Part shown: positions 7,831 through 14,592 of the stretch, piece after piece
Numbering within the stretch: the stretch's first letter is position 1
Layout: the number at the start of each line of letters is the position of its first letter
From: Pseudomonadota bacterium
GTDB lineage: Bacteria > Pseudomonadota > Alphaproteobacteria > Sphingomonadales > Sphingomonadaceae
NCBI GenBank assembly: GCA_023457895.1
Contig: JAEXAY010000042.1
Location: 1 to 17,647, forward strand
Direction of reading: 5' to 3'
Length of the DNA: 17,647 nucleotides
Notes under the pieces: model-generated
Told to the model about the DNA's origin: nothing
Database searches by the model: none
Seen by the model: only the letters and a program-made list of their open reading frames with translations
Made by a program: the position numbers and the translations under genes

Positions 7831-7876
7831 TGGCGCACCCGAGAGGATTCGAACCTCTGGCCTCTGCCTTCGGAGC
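7831..7876 (-). other. att core: 3' half of a tRNA-Arg(CCG) gene
   Basis: On the minus strand these 46 bases read as the 3' part of a tRNA. There is a full anticodon loop CTCCGAA (anticodon CCG), the 3' anticodon stem GGCAG, a variable region, a T arm AGAGG-TTCGAAT-CCTCT, the acceptor strand CGGGTGC, discriminator G and an encoded CCA. The 5' half is absent: upstream bases do not pair as an anticodon, D or acceptor stem. A copy starting at the anticodon loop is the usual att core of P4-type tyrosine integrases that insert into tRNA 3' ends. By geometry, the element lies to the right (integrase at 8060) and old chromosome to the left, with the intact tRNA-Arg expected beyond the far end. The 119 bases to the left (7712-7830) hold only a direct repeat GCTTGCAA (7754-7761, 7765-7772) that I cannot assign. 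Confidence 0.82.
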
Positions 7877-7900
7877 AATTTGGGCTGACTATCCGAATTG

Positions 7901-7930
7901 CACGCTAGGACACGCTATGGCACGATATCC
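7901..7930. repeat. Three tandem 10-bp repeats between att and integrase
   Basis: CACGCTAGGA, CACGCTATGG and CACGATATCC follow one another without a gap, giving the shared core CACGMTAK at exact 10-base spacing. They begin 25 bases after the tRNA core and end 130 bases before the integrase start. One helical turn between copies puts them on the same face of the DNA. That fits arm-type integrase sites or binding sites for an excisionase, or an operator for the integrase gene. Position and phasing are seen; the role is inference. Confidence 0.5.
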
Positions 7931-8003
7931 CACTGAAACTAATAGACAATTACTCTCGCCTCACCGAAATTCATATCCGAAGCTTCGCTCTGACTTTCCT
8001 CCT

Positions 8004-8034
8004 GCTGCTTCCGTGGCGCTTCCGCGGAAGCAGC
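8004..8034 (+). promoter_or_regulatory. 10-bp-stem hairpin in the integrase leader
   Basis: GCTGCTTCCG (8004-8013) and CGGAAGCAGC (8025-8034) form a perfect 10-bp stem around an 11-base loop. The loop repeats GCTTCCG, so an alternative pairing of the right arm with the loop copy is possible. The hairpin ends 9 bases before the AAGGAGG ribosome-binding site of the integrase. There is no T-run, so it is not a typical intrinsic terminator. It may control integrase translation or be a protein-binding palindrome. Confidence 0.45.
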
Positions 8035-8059
8035 GGGTTCACCAAGGAGGTATCGCATA

Positions 8060-9415
8060 ATGGCCAAGCTGACGAAGCGCGTCGTGGACGCGGCAGCAGT
8101 CCGTGAGAAGGACTATTTCATCTGGGACGACGAACTGCCAGGTTTCGGCCTGCGCGTGTTCGCATCCGGCAAGCGCAGCTATCTGATCCAGTACCGGGCG
8201 GCAGGTCGAACCCGACGCTACACCATAGGTCTTCACGGAATCTGGACCGCAGAAACTGCGCGGCAAGAAGCCAAGGTGCAACTTGGCCGCGTAGCACAGG
8301 GTGACAACCCTTCAGAAGAACGCCTGCTCGACCATCAGGCGCTTACCGTGAAGGAGCTGTGCTCCATGTACCTGAAGGATCTCGACGCTGGCCTTATCCT
8401 CGGGAAAGGTGGTCGGCCGAAAAAGGCAACGACCATCATCACCGACACCGGCCGAATCCACCGACATATCACGCCCCTCATCGGCAACCGGCGCGTCAAA
8501 GATCTCACGAAAACCGACATCACCAAGGTCATGAAGGACATTATGGCCGGTAAAACCGCCGTGTCCGTCAAAACCAAGAAACTGCGTGGCAAGGCCGTCG
8601 TCACGGGCGGTGCCGGCACCGCCACGCGAACGATCGGGCTTCTGGGCGGCATCTTCACCTACGCAATGGAAGCCGGGATCATAACGACCAATCCGGCACA
8701 TGGCATCCGCAAGCCGAAGGACAATGTTCGTGACCGGCGGCTGACGGAAGCCGAGTACAGGATTTTGGGGGAGATTCTTCGCGCAGCAGCCGAGAACCCA
8801 AAATTCACAATGACAGTCGATCTAATTCGTCAGATTGCGCTTACCGGATGTCGGCGAAGTGAAATTATCGGGCTCATGTGGCGCGAGGCCGACACCGACG
8901 CGAGCTGCCTGCGCCTGACAGACAGCAAGGAAGGTGCGTCCGTTCGCCCTGTCGGGCTTGCTGTCGTCGAATATCTGGAGGAGCGTCGAAAGACTGCGAC
9001 GGGATCGTACGTCTTTCCCGGCCAGGACGAGGACAATGCATTTGGCAGCTTCCCAAATCATTGGAAACAGATTTTCAGAACCTCTCAGCTCGCCGATGTA
9101 ACCCCGCACGTCCTCCGTCATAGCTTCGCGAGTATCGCCAATGACCTTGGGTTTACCGAGGTCACAATTGCCGCATTGGTTGGCCACTCTAAGGGAACCG
9201 TTACGAGCAAATATATCCATACTCTCGATACAGCCCTGATCATGGCTGCCGACACAATTTCTGGCTACATTCAGGGACTACTTGATGGGATTGAATTCAA
9301 GCAAACCGCCTATGCGCTGGATCGGAAATCGCGAAAGGCCGCACTCTCTCATTTCCTAGAAAAAGCCGTCAAATCTCCCAGCGTGGGTGAAGAGGATTTG
9401 AGCGTCGTTACCTAG
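8060..9415 (+). CDS. int: P4-type tyrosine integrase of the ICE
   Basis: The 451-residue protein has the three-part layout of tRNA-targeting phage/ICE integrases. It has an N-terminal arm-binding DUF4102 domain (about 1-90, with LPGFGLRVFASGKRSYLIQY), a core-binding SAM-like domain (about 95-215), and a catalytic domain (about 225-405). The active-site set is complete: R265 in TGCRRSE, H350 and R353 in HVLRHSF, H376 in GHSKGTVTSKY, and the nucleophile Y385. It should cut and rejoin DNA at the tRNA-Arg core at 7831-7876 for integration and excision. AAGGAGG lies 10 bases upstream of the ATG. An insert-like segment at 110-125 and a 45-residue tail after the catalytic domain are within normal variation. 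Nothing suggests damage. The 3' end overlaps the tail of a decayed gene on the other strand. Confidence 0.95.
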   Translation: MAKLTKRVVDAAAVREKDYFIWDDELPGFGLRVFASGKRSYLIQYRAAGRTRRYTIGLHGIWTAETARQEAKVQLGRVAQGDNPSEERLLDHQALTVKELCSMYLKDLDAGLILGKGGRPKKATTIITDTGRIHRHITPLIGNRRVKDLTKTDITKVMKDIMAGKTAVSVKTKKLRGKAVVTGGAGTATRTIGLLGGIFTYAMEAGIITTNPAHGIRKPKDNVRDRRLTEAEYRILGEILRAAAENPKFTMTVDLIRQIALTGCRRSEIIGLMWREADTDASCLRLTDSKEGASVRPVGLAVVEYLEERRKTATGSYVFPGQDEDNAFGSFPNHWKQIFRTSQLADVTPHVLRHSFASIANDLGFTEVTIAALVGHSKGTVTSKYIHTLDTALIMAADTISGYIQGLLDGIEFKQTAYALDRKSRKAALSHFLEKAVKSPSVGEEDLSVVT

Positions 9416-9857
9416 ATCGACGACCAGAACTGTTGCTCCGTAGTGAATCTGATCCGGCTTCACATTGTTGGCGATCTTATCGACCGTAGCGCATAGGCGT
9501 TCGGCGAGAGGCATTCCCGGAAGCGGCCCTGAGATTTCCAACGGATTGCCGAAATGAACTCCCGGCACGCGCGCGCTGGTCAAGGTCCGCTGCTATCTCC
9601 AGTGCCTGATGGGCGATCTCTTTATGGCGCGCTATTGGCGCCGCGATCTCAAGCGCTTTCACCTCGAAGTAGATGTCGCCGTTTCCATGATGGTGTACGA
9701 AGTCGGGTCGCTTCTGATTTAGTTTCCCGGTGCCAGGCGTCCGCTCAAGCTGCACGCCGCGGTCAGCCATAACAAGACAAAAAGATGCCTCCGCATATGC
9801 CTCATAGGCTTGGGCCATCTGCGTATATATTCCTGATCTGAACACCGATACTATCAA
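9356..9857 (-). pseudogene. PD-(D/E)XK nuclease-like gene, frameshifted and probably truncated
   Basis: Two overlapping minus-strand frames make one protein-like sequence. The first, with an ATG at 9818 or a TTG at 9857, contains MAQAYEAYAEASFCLVMADR, then LERTPGTGKLNQKRPDFV and GDIYFEVKALEIAAPIARHK. RPDF followed by FEVK fits the D...ExK core of PD-(D/E)XK nuclease-fold proteins. After LDQRARAG, at about 9555-9563, the sense moves by one base into VHFGNPLEISGPLPGMPLAE and VKPDQIHYGATVLVVDLG. The last part runs into the antisense of the integrase gene and stops at 9356-9358, so the native 3' end is probably lost. The family name is unknown to me. It fills the 484-base space between the integrase and the nuclease-helicase pair and looks like decayed ICE cargo. 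Confidence 0.55.
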
Positions 9858-9888
9858 GATGAAAGCTCGAAATTTTTACTGATCCTCT

Positions 9889-9897
9889 GGGGGGGGG
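9889..9897 (+). promoter_or_regulatory. Run of nine G residues at the ribosome-binding site of the nuclease gene
   Basis: Nine consecutive G residues lie two bases before the ATG at 9900 and take the place of the Shine-Dalgarno sequence. Pairing with anti-SD pyrimidines is plausible through the left part of the run. Homopolymers of this length are slippage-prone, so the spacing between SD and start could vary between cells, or the count may be a sequencing error. Confidence 0.4.
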
Positions 9898-9899
9898 AT

Positions 9900-10787
9900 A
9901 TGAAGCAATCCGACGACGTGGACCTAGTAGAGCCGCCAATCACTGCTGCAACGGCGACGCCGTCATTGCTTACTCAAACCGTCTCGATCGACGCCGCGTG
10001 CGTTGGCGACCGCTGGACAGCACAGGACGAGCCAACCCTTTCAAAGCTGATCGCGATCATCGCCATGGGTCAGGCAGCCTACGCCGCCTATGTTTTAAGA
10101 GAACTCCTTCCCGCCGCTCCAGCCTTCTCGGATGCAGATCTTTGCACCGAAGCGCGCATCAGGATGACCGTCCAGGAAGACGGTAAGAGTCCGCGTACCG
10201 GCTACCCGCGATGGCAGCGAGACGGTTTCATGTTCGAAGCCATCTCCTGGATCGCCGCGCGACAGGCCTATGGCCGCGATGTGCTCCTGAAAGACCCGCA
10301 TGTGAGCGCCACATCCCAAGGGCTCGACGGCCTGATGATCGAACTTGCGGACGACAAATCTAAAGTCGTCATGACGACGGTCTTTGAAGACAAATGCACT
10401 GACAATCCCAGAGACACATTTCTTAAAAAGGTCATACCCGCTTTTCTTGATCGCCATCGCAACAAGCGCGCAGCCGAACTCGTCGCCACGGCCTCCGCGC
10501 TGCTCCGCATGGGGGGTATTGACGAAGGCGACGCCGCCAAGCTGGCGGCGAGTGTCATGGATCGCAGCCAACGGCGTTACCGAGCGGCCTTCGCCCTGCC
10601 CAAGGGCCAGGACAGCGAGGCCGAGCGGCAAAAGCTCTTTAAGGGTTACGATGCGCTGGACGGCCTCAGTCAGGAGCGCCGTGTGGGTGCCAGCCTGATA
10701 ATCGAGGGCAAGGTCCGCGACTGGTTCGACGCCCTCTCGATCCAGGCGATTGCTTATCTCGGCGAACTCGAAGAGCAAGAGGCCTGA
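9900..10787 (+). CDS. Predicted PD-(D/E)XK-type nuclease of a nuclease-helicase pair
   Basis: I do not recognise the named family of this 295-residue soluble protein. Its middle carries a convincing nuclease-fold pattern. Helix Glu113 is in RDGFMFEAISWIAAR, Asp143 in QGLDGLMIEL, and Glu163-x-Lys165 in TTVFEDKCT, in the E...D...ExK order and spacing of PD-(D/E)XK enzymes. After it comes a conserved-looking segment NPRDTFLKKVIPAFLDRHRN, then a helical region. There is no signal peptide or membrane segment, so it should act in the cytoplasm. Its stop is directly followed by the start of a helicase gene, so the two form an operon. The gene order recalls nuclease-helicase defence systems such as Hachiman (HamA-HamB), but I see no clear HamA match. 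A role in restriction of foreign DNA is inference from architecture and ICE location. Confidence 0.68.
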   Translation: MKQSDDVDLVEPPITAATATPSLLTQTVSIDAACVGDRWTAQDEPTLSKLIAIIAMGQAAYAAYVLRELLPAAPAFSDADLCTEARIRMTVQEDGKSPRTGYPRWQRDGFMFEAISWIAARQAYGRDVLLKDPHVSATSQGLDGLMIELADDKSKVVMTTVFEDKCTDNPRDTFLKKVIPAFLDRHRNKRAAELVATASALLRMGGIDEGDAAKLAASVMDRSQRRYRAAFALPKGQDSEAERQKLFKGYDALDGLSQERRVGASLIIEGKVRDWFDALSIQAIAYLGELEEQEA

Positions 10788-12077
10788 ATGTTCGACGCAA
10801 CCACAGCCCAGCTCTTGCGATCGGCGCCGCCTGTGCCGGGACTTGATCCTGACGACATACCGGCCCTCCTGACCAGCCACTTCGCCAATCTGGTATCGGC
10901 GCGATTGGGCGGCACGAGTGGCGCGCCCTCGGGCGATGAGGATTCCGGATGGTCGCTCGAGCGTATCTCGGACACTTATGAGCTGGTCACGTCACTCAAT
11001 ACCGACGGCACCTTGCGCAGGGCCGCTGCATTTGTCGCAGGCACGGCCCAACAGCTTCTCGCTCGCAGGCAAGTGGCTTCCGCGCCCGACGGACCCGCAG
11101 TGGCAAATATCGACCGGGATCGTGTCGACCCAACCATCGCGGCGTCACTGCTTTTCCTGGCCGCAGAGCAATATGCCGACGCCAATGAGGCTGCGGCCCA
11201 GATTCATGCTAGGCGCGAAGGCCAGTCGTATGAGGCGACAATTCTCGCCGAACACATCGCCAACCTTGCCCGTGGCCAGCTCAACCACATCGTCGAGCGG
11301 GCTGCTCGCTGGCGCACGCACCGGGGCGAACGAAGCCTGGACGAGCGAGCGCTCGCCGCATTGTTCGAGGCTCTCGCCACAGGTATCGAAATGCTTGCGG
11401 CCCGCTTACTCAACCTTCCGGTTCCTGAGACCGCCGCCGGTCGATTTGAAGCCCCGCGTCATGCCTTTCAGAGGGTGCTTCAGCTTTCCGCTGTGCTGGA
11501 CGACCAACATAGTGATTTGCTCGGCGGAACTCTTCTGAACGCTTTCGCAGGTCCCCATCATCTGGCTGCGCTCCTGATCGCGGCGCACGACGGGATCGCG
11601 CAGGCTGCTTTGGCCGATCTGCCGCCTCCCGATGGAGCCGACGCACAGTTCTGGGCGAAGTGGATCCACGCCAGAGCCAGCCTCTTTCCCTACCTGTGGC
11701 CAAACCACCGCGATGCCATCGCCGTGGGCTTCCACCAGACCGGCAAATCCGCGGTCGTCGTCCTGCCCACCGGCGCGGGCAAGACGACGGTGTCGGCGCT
11801 GAAGCTGGCGGGCGCGCTCGCGCGAGGCAAGAAGGTCGTGTTCCTGGCGCCTACACATGCGCTTGTCGAACAGCTCACGGGCGACCTGCAGGAGATATTC
11901 CCCCAGGACCTCCTCGGCTCCGTCGTTTCCAGCGATTTCGATCTTCTGTTCCAGCTCGACGCGCAACTACGGGAACCCGCACTATCGTGCCATCGGGAAC
12001 CGGCGGCTCGTGCTATCAGGAACCCAAGCAGCTCCTATCCTCCGGGAATAAAAGCGAAAATCGCGCCCTTAACTTAG
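10788..12077 (+). pseudogene. DEAD/DEAH-type helicase, truncated before motif II
   Basis: The frame gives 429 residues, but helicase-like sequence ends at about residue 393 (11966). A helical N-terminal domain of about 300 residues of unknown family comes first. Then there is a Q-motif-like LWPNHRDAIAVGF at 303-315, Walker A LPTGAGKTT at 326-334, and motif Ia VFLAPTHALVEQ at 351-362. The DEAD/DEAH box, motif III and the whole second RecA domain are missing. After LLFQLDAQL the frame enters iteron-like repeats and reads meaningless Pro/Ser/Arg-rich residues to the stop. Intact helicases of this layout are usually well over 1000 residues. The ATG follows the nuclease stop with no gap. The truncated protein cannot hydrolyse ATP normally, so the two-gene system is probably dead here. 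Confidence 0.78.
11961..12050. repeat. Iteron-like 23-bp direct repeats
   Basis: Two clear copies of TCGTGCYATCRGGAACC occur at 11985-12001 and 12008-12024, 23 bases apart. A degenerate copy ending GGGAACC lies at 11961-11977, and another, CTCCTATCCTCCGGGAA, at about 12032-12048. Spacing near two helical turns and the location just upstream of parA fit iterons bound by a plasmid/ICE replication initiator. The initiator gene (RPA-type RepA is usual before this parA module) is not present. The array begins exactly where the helicase loses its sense, so it marks a deletion or rearrangement joint. Confidence 0.5.
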
Positions 12078-12259
12078 AGTCTAACACAGAATCTAACTTT
12101 GAAGAGCGCCGGCGCGATGTGGAAATGCTCATCGCCAGGGCTGGAGCGGCCCTCAGGTCGGGTGCCCGCAAAGGCGAACTGACACGCCCAAAACAAGGAT
12201 CTCTCGCATCGGGAAGCGCGTCTGAACTGCCTCTTGGCAAACCGGGAGGCCAGCGATGA
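12051..12259 (+). pseudogene. Short frame ending in ATGA with parA; possible 3' remnant of a replication gene
   Basis: After the iterons, a stretch with two TCTAAC repeats (12079-12097) leads into a frame reading FEERRRDVEMLIARAGAALR, then a Ser/Gly/Pro-rich tail. It stops at 12257-12259, overlapping the parA ATG (ATGA). The first ATG in this frame is at 12125, giving only 44 residues with no evident ribosome-binding site. The helical, charged segment and the coupling suggest the end of a real gene. By position that would be a RepA-like or related gene whose body was lost. I cannot identify it from sequence, and it may be non-coding leader. Confidence 0.35.
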
Positions 12260-12909
12260 TCGTCGCACTCCTCAACCAGAAAGGCGGCGTGGGCAAGACG
12301 ACGCTGGCCCTGCATCTCGCCGGGGCCTGGGCAGCGGAAGGCAAGCGCGTCATCCTGATCGATGCTGATCCGCAAGGCTCCGCACTCGACTGGTCGCAGC
12401 GACGCAGCCATGAAGGGCTGCCAAGGCTGTTCAGTGTTATCGGTCTGGCCCGCGATACGCTACACCGGGAAGCGCCGGAACTGGCGCGTGACGCCGATCA
12501 TATCGTCATTGATGGTCCGCCCCGTGTCGCCGGTCTTATGCGCTCTGCGCTGCTTGCCGCCGATCTGGTGCTGATCCCGGTACAGCCGTCGCCCTTCGAC
12601 GGCTGGGCTTCGGCCGAAATGCTGGCGCTTCTGGGCGAAGCACGCATCTATCGCCCCGAGCTTGCTGCCCGATTTCTGCTGAATCGATGTGGTGCGCGCA
12701 CCGTCATCGCCCGCGAAACAGCCGAAACGCTGGCTGACCATGATCCGCCCTTGCTGGCCGCGACCATCGGCCAGCGCGTCGCCTTCGCCGAAGCCGCACA
12801 GACCGGGCGGCTGGTCTTGGAGACCGATGGCGGCGAACGGGCCGCACAGGACATCACAGCGCTGGCGACCGAGATCGATCGCCTCGGAATCGGAAGGGTT
12901 GTGCCATGA
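12256..12909 (+). CDS. parA: ParA-family ATPase
   Basis: This 217-residue P-loop ATPase has the deviant Walker A KGGVGKTT at residues 9-16, ILIDADPQGSALDW at 33-46 and HIVIDGPPR at about 87-95, followed by LIPVQPSPFDGWAS. These are hallmarks of small ParA proteins (ParF/IncC type without a DNA-binding N-terminus). Such proteins use nucleoid-bound ATP hydrolysis to move or stabilise plasmids and excised ICEs. GGGAGG lies about 8 bases upstream. The stop overlaps the next gene (ATGA, 12906-12909), and that gene encodes a small RHH protein, the usual centromere-binding partner. It opens the co-transcribed backbone operon. The sequence looks intact. Confidence 0.93.
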   Translation: MIVALLNQKGGVGKTTLALHLAGAWAAEGKRVILIDADPQGSALDWSQRRSHEGLPRLFSVIGLARDTLHREAPELARDADHIVIDGPPRVAGLMRSALLAADLVLIPVQPSPFDGWASAEMLALLGEARIYRPELAARFLLNRCGARTVIARETAETLADHDPPLLAATIGQRVAFAEAAQTGRLVLETDGGERAAQDITALATEIDRLGIGRVVP

Positions 12910-13160
12910 TACGTCCGCCCGCCAGATCTGGCTTTGCGTCGCGTCCGGGCAATCCCGATAGCTGGGTCAGGGCTGCCGATGTACCGGCAACCGGCAAGAC
13001 GATTGGTGAGGCGTTCACCGCCCGCCTGACTATCGACATCACGCCCGAGCTGCGTGGACGCATCAAGGTCGCGGCCTTCCGGCGCGGCGTCACTGTCGCC
13101 GTCATGCTGCGCGAGATGCTCGGCAGCGCGTTTCCACCCAGCGAAGAAGATCCGTCATGA
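12906..13160 (+). CDS. Small ribbon-helix-helix protein, likely ParA partner
   Basis: The 84-residue protein has a flexible basic N-terminal tail (1-36), then FTARLTIDITPELRGRIKVA and AAFRRGVTVAVMLREMLG (about 37-72). This is the beta-strand plus two-helix pattern of CopG/ParG-like RHH DNA-binding proteins. Such partners bind a centromere site and the parA promoter as dimers and stimulate the ATPase. It overlaps parA upstream and DUF2840 downstream (ATGA at 13157-13160), so all three are translationally coupled. The function is inferred from fold pattern and position. Confidence 0.8.
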   Translation: MIRPPARSGFASRPGNPDSWVRAADVPATGKTIGEAFTARLTIDITPELRGRIKVAAFRRGVTVAVMLREMLGSAFPPSEEDPS

Positions 13161-13675
13161 GCGGTGGAGCGACACGTCCTGTGCATGGCCGTCTGCAATC
13201 AGACGGGCCAGCCCCCTTCACCACGCTGGTTGAACTGACCTTCCAGAAGCAGAAGGTCGAGCGATGGATACGCTTCGGCCACAAGAGCTTCGAGCAGATC
13301 ATCGATCGCCGTCGCAGCATTGTCGGCTTTGCGCCGGGCAGCGTCTTCGCCTTCGTCCGTTGGGCCTCCAATGATTACGGCACCATCGTTTCCCGGCTCG
13401 ACATCCTGCGTGCGGTCGGGCGCGGCGAACCATTCCAGACCGTGCCCTTCGTTCGCCCCGGCGGCGAAATCCTGTTGCGTATCGATGGCTGGCCAAAGGT
13501 TCAGCGGGCACTCGCCCTTATCGACACCATAGACGCCCTCGGAGTCGATCCCGCGGATGTCGCGCCGGATTACTGGCGACATGTCCACAACCGGCAGAGC
13601 GCCGGTCAGGAACCCAATCCCTACACGCCCGAACGTCATGCCGCATGGATCAGCCGCCGGAGGATCGCGCCATGA
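13157..13675 (+). CDS. DUF2840 family protein
   Basis: This is a 172-residue protein of the DUF2840 family. It is recognised from LVELTFQKQKVERWIRFG, HKSFEQIIDRRRSIVGFAPG, FAFVRWASNDYGTIVSRLDI and the C-terminal DYWRHVHNRQSAGQEPNPYT segment, and from its fixed place between the ParA partner and the TraF-like peptidase. The family is found in conjugative elements of alphaproteobacteria; its biochemical role is unknown. There is no signal peptide or membrane segment. It overlaps its neighbours by ATGA on both sides (13157-13160 and 13672-13675). Nothing appears damaged. Confidence 0.9.
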   Translation: MSGGATRPVHGRLQSDGPAPFTTLVELTFQKQKVERWIRFGHKSFEQIIDRRRSIVGFAPGSVFAFVRWASNDYGTIVSRLDILRAVGRGEPFQTVPFVRPGGEILLRIDGWPKVQRALALIDTIDALGVDPADVAPDYWRHVHNRQSAGQEPNPYTPERHAAWISRRRIAP

Positions 13676-14217
13676 GCCGCCGTCATATCCTTGCCGCTGC
13701 GATGATAGCTGTCGGCACTCTCGTCACTACGGTTGTCGTCGATCTCCCGACCCGGCTGATCTGGAATGCTACCGCCAGCGCGCCCATCGGTTTCTACACC
13801 GTCGAGACTGCGGACGCGCTCGAAGTCCCCGAACTGGTCGCCCTCATGCCGCCCGAACCACTGGAGCGCTTCATGGTCGAGCGCGGCTATATCGGACGCG
13901 GCGTGCCGCTGCTCAAGCGCGTCCTCGGTCTGCCGGGACAGCGCGTCTGCCGCAGCGGCGCGACCATTACCGTCGATCATGTCGAGATGGGGGACGCGCT
14001 GGAGCGCGACCGCATGGGCCGCGATCTGCCGGTCTGGCAGGGCTGCCGCATCATCGGCGACGGCGAACTCTTCCTCATGAATTGGAAAATCCGGGACAGC
14101 CTCGACGGCCGTTACTTCGGACCTCTTCCTGCCAGTTCCGTCATCGGCCGGGCGCTCCCTCTCTGGACCGATGAGGAAGGCGATGGCCGCTACGAATGGC
14201 GGGCGGCCACGCATTGA
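13672..14217 (+). CDS. traF: TraF-like S26 signal peptidase of the conjugation system
   Basis: I start this 181-residue protein at 13672, where ATGA overlaps the DUF2840 stop. An in-frame ATG at 13645 would add nine residues. It has one N-terminal membrane segment (about 6-23), then ATASAPIGFYTV with the catalytic Ser36, LLKRVLGLPGQRV with the general-base Lys82, and a DGRYFGPLP box near 145-153. These are the S26 (leader peptidase) signatures. In the IncP/Agrobacterium systems, TraF cyclises or processes the pilin TrbC, so it acts in the periplasm facing the inner membrane. The gene lies in the backbone operon before DUF736. Family and position both support the call. Confidence 0.92.
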   Translation: MSRRHILAAAMIAVGTLVTTVVVDLPTRLIWNATASAPIGFYTVETADALEVPELVALMPPEPLERFMVERGYIGRGVPLLKRVLGLPGQRVCRSGATITVDHVEMGDALERDRMGRDLPVWQGCRIIGDGELFLMNWKIRDSLDGRYFGPLPASSVIGRALPLWTDEEGDGRYEWRAATH

Positions 14218-14252
14218 ACCCAAGCCAAACTTTCAAACACAGGAGACCTACC

Positions 14253-14588
14253 ATGCCACAGATCGGTCAATTCTCGCGTGACGCATCCGGCTTTGCCGGT
14301 CAGCTCGTAACGCTCACCCTGAAGCGCGACCTCGTCATCGTTCCCGCTGAACATTCTGATGCGGAGAATGCACCGGACTACCGCGTCCATCACGTTGAAC
14401 AGGACGGACCGGAGGTCGGCGCCGCATGGAAACGCACTGGCGAGAAGGCTGGCGAATATCTTTCGGTGCTACTCGACGATCCCGCCTTGCCGCAACCGAT
14501 CCGCGCCAACCTGTTCCGCGACGACGATGCTGGCTCGTCATGGTCGCTGCACTGGAGCCGCCCACGCCCCCGCGAAGATCGGGACTGA
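14253..14588 (+). CDS. DUF736 family protein
   Basis: This 111-residue DUF736 protein starts MPQIGQFSRDASGFAGQLVT and ends with a YLSVLLDDPALPQPIRANLF segment followed by a short acidic and Trp-containing tail. These are typical of the family. The start at 14253 has AGGAG at 14241-14245; an upstream in-frame ATG at 14196 lies inside traF and is unlikely. DUF736 proteins are small cytoplasmic proteins found almost only in conjugative elements and plasmids, often next to traF-like genes, with no proven function. The gene is 35 bases after traF and 4 bases before the transglycosylase, so it belongs to the same operon. Confidence 0.92.
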   Translation: MPQIGQFSRDASGFAGQLVTLTLKRDLVIVPAEHSDAENAPDYRVHHVEQDGPEVGAAWKRTGEKAGEYLSVLLDDPALPQPIRANLFRDDDAGSSWSLHWSRPRPREDRD

Positions 14589-14592
14589 CATC

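Noticed and set aside
9900..12077. Firm assignment as Hachiman (HamA-HamB)
   Set aside because: Gene order fits, but I cannot see a DUF1837-like signature in the first protein, and the helicase is incomplete. A profile search is needed.
14359..14592. N-terminal extension of the transglycosylase
   Set aside because: It overlaps DUF736 in another frame, and the signal peptide begins at 14593.
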